Shown: in pieces, positions 60,645-64,000 of the stretch
Position numbering within the stretch: the stretch's first letter is position 1
Layout of the letters: the number at the start of each line of letters is the position of its first letter
Source: JANJTY01 sp038257155
GTDB lineage: Bacteria; Pseudomonadota; Gammaproteobacteria; Xanthomonadales; Xanthomonadaceae
Length of the DNA: 64,000 bases
Direction: 5' to 3'
NCBI GenBank assembly: GCA_038257155.1
Contig: JBBSJP010000014.1
Span: forward strand, 33,567-97,566
Notes under the pieces: model-generated
Told to the model about the DNA's origin: nothing
The model's input: the letters and a program-made list of their open reading frames with translations, nothing else
Database searches by the model: none
Made by a program: the position numbers and the translations under genes

Positions 60645-61676
60645 TCAATCACGCGCCTGCACCTGCACCGGCGAACCGTCGCGCAGCTTCATCTGGCCGG
60701 CCGTGACCACCACGTCACCTGGTGCCAATCCCGACACGATCTCGGCCCAGCCGGGAACACGTTGACCCAATACCACTTCCACGAGCTTGGCGGTATCGGC
60801 TTCGACGCGGAACACATGCTGCTTGTCACCCATCGGCCAGAGCGCCTGCTCCGGCACCATCAGGGCCGCAGGCTTGGCCGACAACACCACGTCAACCCGG
60901 GCGAACAGACCAGGTCGCAGGATCGACTCGTGGTTGTCGAGCCGCGCGCGCACCTGCACGCTGCGCCCGGCCGCATCGATCTGTGGATCGATCGCCATGA
61001 TCTCGCCGGCAAATACGCGGTCGGGAAACGCATCGACGCTGACGCTCACCCGCACACCCGGCGCGAGATTCGCCAGCTGCATCTCGGGCAGCTGAAAATC
61101 GACCTGCATCGGATCGAGTCGAACCACGTTGACCAGATCGTCTCCCACGCCCAGGTACTGACCGAGGCTTACTTGACGAAGGCCTACAACGCCCGCGAAC
61201 GGTGCGCGGATGATGGTCTTTTCCAGGCGCGTGCGTGCCGAGGCCAGGCGCGCCTCATCCACCGCAAGATCGGCCTTCGCAGAATCGAAATCCGAATTGG
61301 AGATCAGTTTGCGCCCGGACAATTCCTTGGCGCGTGCGTGCGCCCGGCGCGAACGGTCAAGATTTGCCGTCGTCTCGTTGACCTCGGCCTGGATCAGTGC
61401 CGCGTCCAGACTGAACAGTGCGTCTCCCACTGCAACCGGTTGACCCTCTTCAAAGTGGATGCGCTCAATACGACCAGCGATCTCGGGGCGCAGCATCACC
61501 GCTTCAGCAGCGCGCAAACTGCCAACCGTGCTCAGACTCGACTCAAGTGGCCGGACCGCTACCTCGGCAGCCTCCACGGGAGTCTTCATTCCGCCCGACG
61601 GGCCGCCCTGGGCATGGATTGCCCCACAGGGGAGAAGCAGGGTCAGCGCCATCAGCAATCGTAGATGCCGCCGCAT
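60645..61676 (-). CDS. RND efflux periplasmic adaptor (membrane fusion) protein
   Basis: The 343-aa protein begins MRRHLRLLMALTLLLPCGAIHAQGG, a signal peptide without a good lipobox, then the lipoyl/barrel-sandwich domain (RPEIAGRIERIHFEEGQPVAVGDALFSLD), a helical hairpin with AELSGRKL-type repeat (ARAKELSGRKLISNSDFDSAKADLAVDEARLASARTRLEKT), then the beta-barrel (GDDLVNVVRLDPMQVDFQLPE). AAGGAGG before the ATG at 61676 is the strongest ribosome site in the window; the frame is open to 61862. It links the pump to a TolC-type channel. Confidence 0.94.
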   Translation of the reverse strand: MRRHLRLLMALTLLLPCGAIHAQGGPSGGMKTPVEAAEVAVRPLESSLSTVGSLRAAEAVMLRPEIAGRIERIHFEEGQPVAVGDALFSLDAALIQAEVNETTANLDRSRRAHARAKELSGRKLISNSDFDSAKADLAVDEARLASARTRLEKTIIRAPFAGVVGLRQVSLGQYLGVGDDLVNVVRLDPMQVDFQLPEMQLANLAPGVRVSVSVDAFPDRVFAGEIMAIDPQIDAAGRSVQVRARLDNHESILRPGLFARVDVVLSAKPAALMVPEQALWPMGDKQHVFRVEADTAKLVEVVLGQRVPGWAEIVSGLAPGDVVVTAGQMKLRDGSPVQVQARD

Positions 61677-61824
61677 ACCAACCTCCTTGTGCCAACGCTG
61701 AGCTTCGTCATTCAGCCTGCTGCCGATTGCTGAACCCTTGAATCTACCCCGGTGCACTGGCAGGCGTGACTGCCGATGGTAATGCTCGGGGCGTCTGGCA
61801 GCGACCCTAGAAGCCTGAAAAGGG

Positions 61825-61907
61825 TCGAGGCGAAAGCTCACTGCACGAGCAATTCCTGCCACGAAGAGGCTTTGCAGCCCGGCCGGGGTTTGCCACCGCG
61901 GCTCTTG
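61825..61907. repeat. imperfect long repeat upstream of the RND operon, copy 2
   Basis: Shares the GAGGCGAAAGC, ACTGCACGAGCA, TTTGCAGCCCGG and CACCGCGGCTC blocks with 57053-57193, in the same orientation and order, but is shorter (no central hairpin). The two copies bracket the RND operon. Confidence 0.6.
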
Positions 61908-62008
61908 GTCAAGCAGAAGGCCCGCAAGCGCACTTGTGAGCCTTCTGGATCTCTGCAGGATCAGGATGCTTCAGGCAGAAAATGGACCTTGAGCACGGTC
62001 GCGAAGGT

Positions 62009-62036
62009 GCCGCCGGACGATTGTGCGTCCGGTGGC
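62009..62036 (-). terminator. hairpin after the surface-protein gene
   Basis: GCCGCCGGACG and CGTCCGGTGGC form an 11-bp stem with one G-T pair around a 6-base loop, 29 bases after the stop at 62065 on the minus strand. There is no T-run, so termination efficiency is unclear. Confidence 0.5.
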
Positions 62037-62064
62037 AGCCAAAGCAGTCGCGATGAATCTTTAG

Positions 62065-64000
62065 TCAGTTGACGATGTCTTCGAAGCCCGCCCGATACAC
62101 GCAAAGGTGCGGCCGCAGATCACCGTCAAATTCGTCGGCCTGCATATTGCTGGCGGTACAGCGCTGGTAGATCGCGGTATCAAAACGCTCGCCCGCCAGA
62201 TCAAGATCAAGGACCGCGTCAACCCGTACCAGTCCACGCGGGTGCATTGCCGGAATCATGCCGGTCAGCACATAGCGCCTCCCCTCGCCCACGGCCAGGT
62301 CCACGAGTTCATCGATGAAATCGGTGCCAGAACCGCAGGCCTGCGACTCATCGCCCACCACATGGCAATCCCACAGGGTATCGCCAGGCGCAGAGCTGAA
62401 CTGTTCAGGCAAGGCCACCAGCAAGGTTGCGCCTGCGACGGGATTCGGGCCGGTGTTCTGCACGACGATCTCAAAGCTCACCCAGTCACCGACGTCCTCC
62501 AGCATCACCAGGCTGTCCTGCACCCGGATGGCCACGCTGGCATCGATGGTCGGATCAACAATGGCCCCGAGGACCTCGACCGTCAGGGAGTTCTGCGACG
62601 GCGCGTACCAGGCGTTGCCTGCATAAGCAAAACCGAAATCATTACTGCCCTCGACCGTGACGGTGGTTGTACAGCTGCCGACCGACCAGCCGGCGCTGCA
62701 CTGGTCAGTTCCGTTGCCGACGCTGACGTCTCCTTCGATCGCACCAAACTCGCTTTCGGCAGTCAGCGCCCAGGTAAAGGTGACGCTGTCGCCAACCCGG
62801 ATGACGCCAGTGCCGGTGCTGGCATCAAGCGATCCAATCGAGGTTCCAATACGGGCAATGTCGTAGGAGATCGGCGTGGACGCGCTGGCGGCATTGTTGG
62901 AATCGCCGGCGTAACTGGCGACGATGGACTTCGCGCCTGCGCTGGTCGAAACCAGATCGCAGCTACCAAGCCCGCCCAGGTCGAGCGTAAGGCTGCACTG
63001 CTCCTCGCCATCACTGATGCTGACCAGGCCGCTCGGGTTGTCGCCTTCGACCTGCACCGATACCGAATAACTCTGTCCAACCGTCTGGGTCGCAGACGGA
63101 TTGATGGCGGTGATCGACGTGGTGCTTGGCGCAAACTCCAGTTCGAAACTGGCCGCAACGCTTATGGCGCCCTGAACATCAAGGTCGGTACGCGGATTGG
63201 TCGGGCTTCCGTCGCTCCACTCGACAAAGACGTAGCCCTGGTCTGGCGCCGCTGTCACCTGCGCGCCGTCACTGCCGTGCTCAACCAGCTGCGATGCGGG
63301 CCCGCTGATCGAACCATTCAGGCCTGCAGTGTAGGTCAGCAGGTAGCTGTTGATGGTGTACTGCGCGATCACCGTCAGGTCGCTGGTGATGTTGGTGAAG
63401 GACACGTCCCAGCCGCTGAACGTGTGGCCGGTGCGGGTCGGATCAGCAGGCGCGGTCGCACTGGACCCATGGTCGACCAACTGGACGTCCAGCGTTGCTC
63501 CGTCCCAATCCTGGAAGGTCACGGTGTAGCTGTTGATCGTGTAGGTCGCCGTCACCGTCAGGTTTGCAGTGATGTTGGTGAATGCAACATCCCAACCTGC
63601 AAACGCGTAACCAACCCGTGTCGGGTCAGTCGGCGCCGTGGCGTCATCGCCGTGGTCGACCGACTGCGTCGACAGCACCGCGCCATCCCAATCCAGGAAG
63701 TTCACCGTGTAGCTGTTGATTGTGTAGGTCGCGGTCACCGTCAGGTTGTTGGTGACATTGGTGAACGGCACATCCCAACCGGCAAAGGTGTACCCCGTCC
63801 GCGTCGGGTTGGCCGGAGCCGTGGCGTCACCGCCATGGTCGACCGACTGCGTCGACAATACCGATGCATCCCAATCAACGAAGTTCACGGTGTAGCTGTT
63901 GATCGTGTATGTCGCGGTGACGGTCAGGTTCGAGGTGACATTGGTGAAGCCCACATCCCAACCGGCAAAGGTGTAGCCGACTCGCGTCGGATCAGCCGGC
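62065..64000 (-). CDS. large secreted/surface protein with 61-aa tandem repeats (5' end outside window)
   Basis: About 645 residues are visible and the frame stays open to the right edge. From the N-terminal side: more than three near-identical 61-aa repeats (GYTFAGWDV ... TINSYTVNF ... DWDG) of the InlB B-repeat / Listeria-Bacteroides type; a GSISGPASQLVEHGSDGAQVTAAPDQGYVFVEWSDG module; two or so Ig-like beta domains (SQTVGQSYSVSVQVEGDN, GTGVIRVGDSVTFTWAL); and a DUF11-like domain (VSFEIVVQNTGPNPVAGATLLVALPEQFSS). It ends CVYRAGFEDIVN. The signal peptide is outside. Probable surface adhesion or stalk protein. Confidence 0.88.
   Translation of the reverse strand, partial: PADPTRVGYTFAGWDVGFTNVTSNLTVTATYTINSYTVNFVDWDASVLSTQSVDHGGDATAPANPTRTGYTFAGWDVPFTNVTNNLTVTATYTINSYTVNFLDWDGAVLSTQSVDHGDDATAPTDPTRVGYAFAGWDVAFTNITANLTVTATYTINSYTVTFQDWDGATLDVQLVDHGSSATAPADPTRTGHTFSGWDVSFTNITSDLTVIAQYTINSYLLTYTAGLNGSISGPASQLVEHGSDGAQVTAAPDQGYVFVEWSDGSPTNPRTDLDVQGAISVAASFELEFAPSTTSITAINPSATQTVGQSYSVSVQVEGDNPSGLVSISDGEEQCSLTLDLGGLGSCDLVSTSAGAKSIVASYAGDSNNAASASTPISYDIARIGTSIGSLDASTGTGVIRVGDSVTFTWALTAESEFGAIEGDVSVGNGTDQCSAGWSVGSCTTTVTVEGSNDFGFAYAGNAWYAPSQNSLTVEVLGAIVDPTIDASVAIRVQDSLVMLEDVGDWVSFEIVVQNTGPNPVAGATLLVALPEQFSSAPGDTLWDCHVVGDESQACGSGTDFIDELVDLAVGEGRRYVLTGMIPAMHPRGLVRVDAVLDLDLAGERFDTAIYQRCTASNMQADEFDGDLRPHLCVYRAGFEDIVN
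63405..64000. repeat. 183-bp direct repeats (61 codons) within the surface-protein gene
   Basis: The landmark CATCCCA-type site recurs at 63405, 63588, 63771 and 63954, exactly 183 bases apart each time. Copies are nearly identical in DNA, not just protein, so they must be recent or homogenised by recombination. More copies probably lie beyond the right edge. Confidence 0.95.

Larger units (their letters stand above)
61677..62064. other. 388-base non-coding gap with repeat copy 2 and a hairpin
   Basis: Between the adaptor gene start and the surface-protein stop I see no gene. It holds the second copy of the long imperfect repeat (61825-61907) and a strong hairpin at 62009-62036. The adaptor promoter must lie in the first ~150 bases but no convincing -10/-35 pair was found. 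Confidence 0.6.

Noticed and set aside
63405..64000. CRISPR-like or mobile repeat
   Set aside because: The 183-bp units are coding repeats in frame within one gene.
1..64000. Defence, phage or secretion-system island
   Set aside because: No integrase, transposase, toxin, nuclease or CRISPR-linked gene; gene content is housekeeping and envelope, and base composition looks uniform by eye.

Overview
The window is GC-rich chromosomal DNA from a gammaproteobacterium, most likely of the order Lysobacterales (Xanthomonadales). That placement is an inference from protein sequence character and gene order: tsaD / rpsU-yqeY-dnaG, pcm-tolC next to waaA, DUF971-ubiE, folB-folK beside a pteridine-reductase-type SDR, and the ~257-aa AMP nucleosidase. 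I see no phage, transposase, integrase, tRNA, rRNA or CRISPR array. The region looks like ordinary vertically inherited chromosome, sprinkled with short palindromic and tandem repeats between genes.

Layout. 1-5.8 kb: a truncated TolB-propeller/amidohydrolase exoprotein, a small acidic secreted protein, a DsbA-fold isomerase, a membrane protein, AMP nucleosidase and a lipoprotein. 6-12 kb: dnaG, yqeY and rpsU divergent from tsaD, then folB, folK and the SDR. 12-16.4 kb: a YbdG-type mechanosensitive channel, DUF6159, DUF971, ubiE and an SGNH hydrolase. 16.5-26.7 kb: an S9 peptidase, a PiT phosphate transporter with a Pho-box-like site upstream, a TPR-like protein, pyrC, the DUF1501/DUF1800 pair and a secreted protein translationally coupled to an SDR. 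27-31 kb: a DUF4156 lipoprotein and three more Rossmann-fold oxidoreductases. 31-39 kb: plsB with a lipoprotein, a secreted WYAPEQSG-type protein, a short Omp85 protein, suhB and trmJ. 39-42 kb: a PhnD-like binding protein followed by a GGDEF-EAL receptor. 42-49 kb: an envelope block of pcm, tolC, waaA, lpxL, an O-antigen-ligase-like gene, a GT4 glycosyltransferase and a zinc-ribbon protein. 49-57 kb: a universal stress protein, a membrane adenylate cyclase, purH, a DsbC-like protein, an Lrp regulator and ornithine cyclodeaminase. 57.5-61.7 kb: an RND efflux operon (membrane fusion protein, then pump). 62-64 kb: the 3' part of a large repeat-containing surface protein.

How parts fit together. 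waaA, lpxL, the ligase and the glycosyltransferase serve lipid A / LPS assembly, and plsB starts phospholipid synthesis. tolC could supply the outer-membrane channel missing from the RND operon. The binding protein plus GGDEF-EAL receptor resembles a ligand-controlled cyclic-di-GMP switch. Several genes (ubiE, lpxL, waaA, mscS, amn, possibly tsaD) have a -10-like hexamer only 6-7 bases before an ATG, suggesting leaderless transcripts. No single wholly new system is evident. The most promising leads are the binding-protein/GGDEF-EAL pair, the leaderless-promoter pattern, the PhoB-type promoter of the PiT gene, the phased repeats between lrp and ocd, and a 59-bp palindromic repeat family, one copy of which provides the plsB stop codon.
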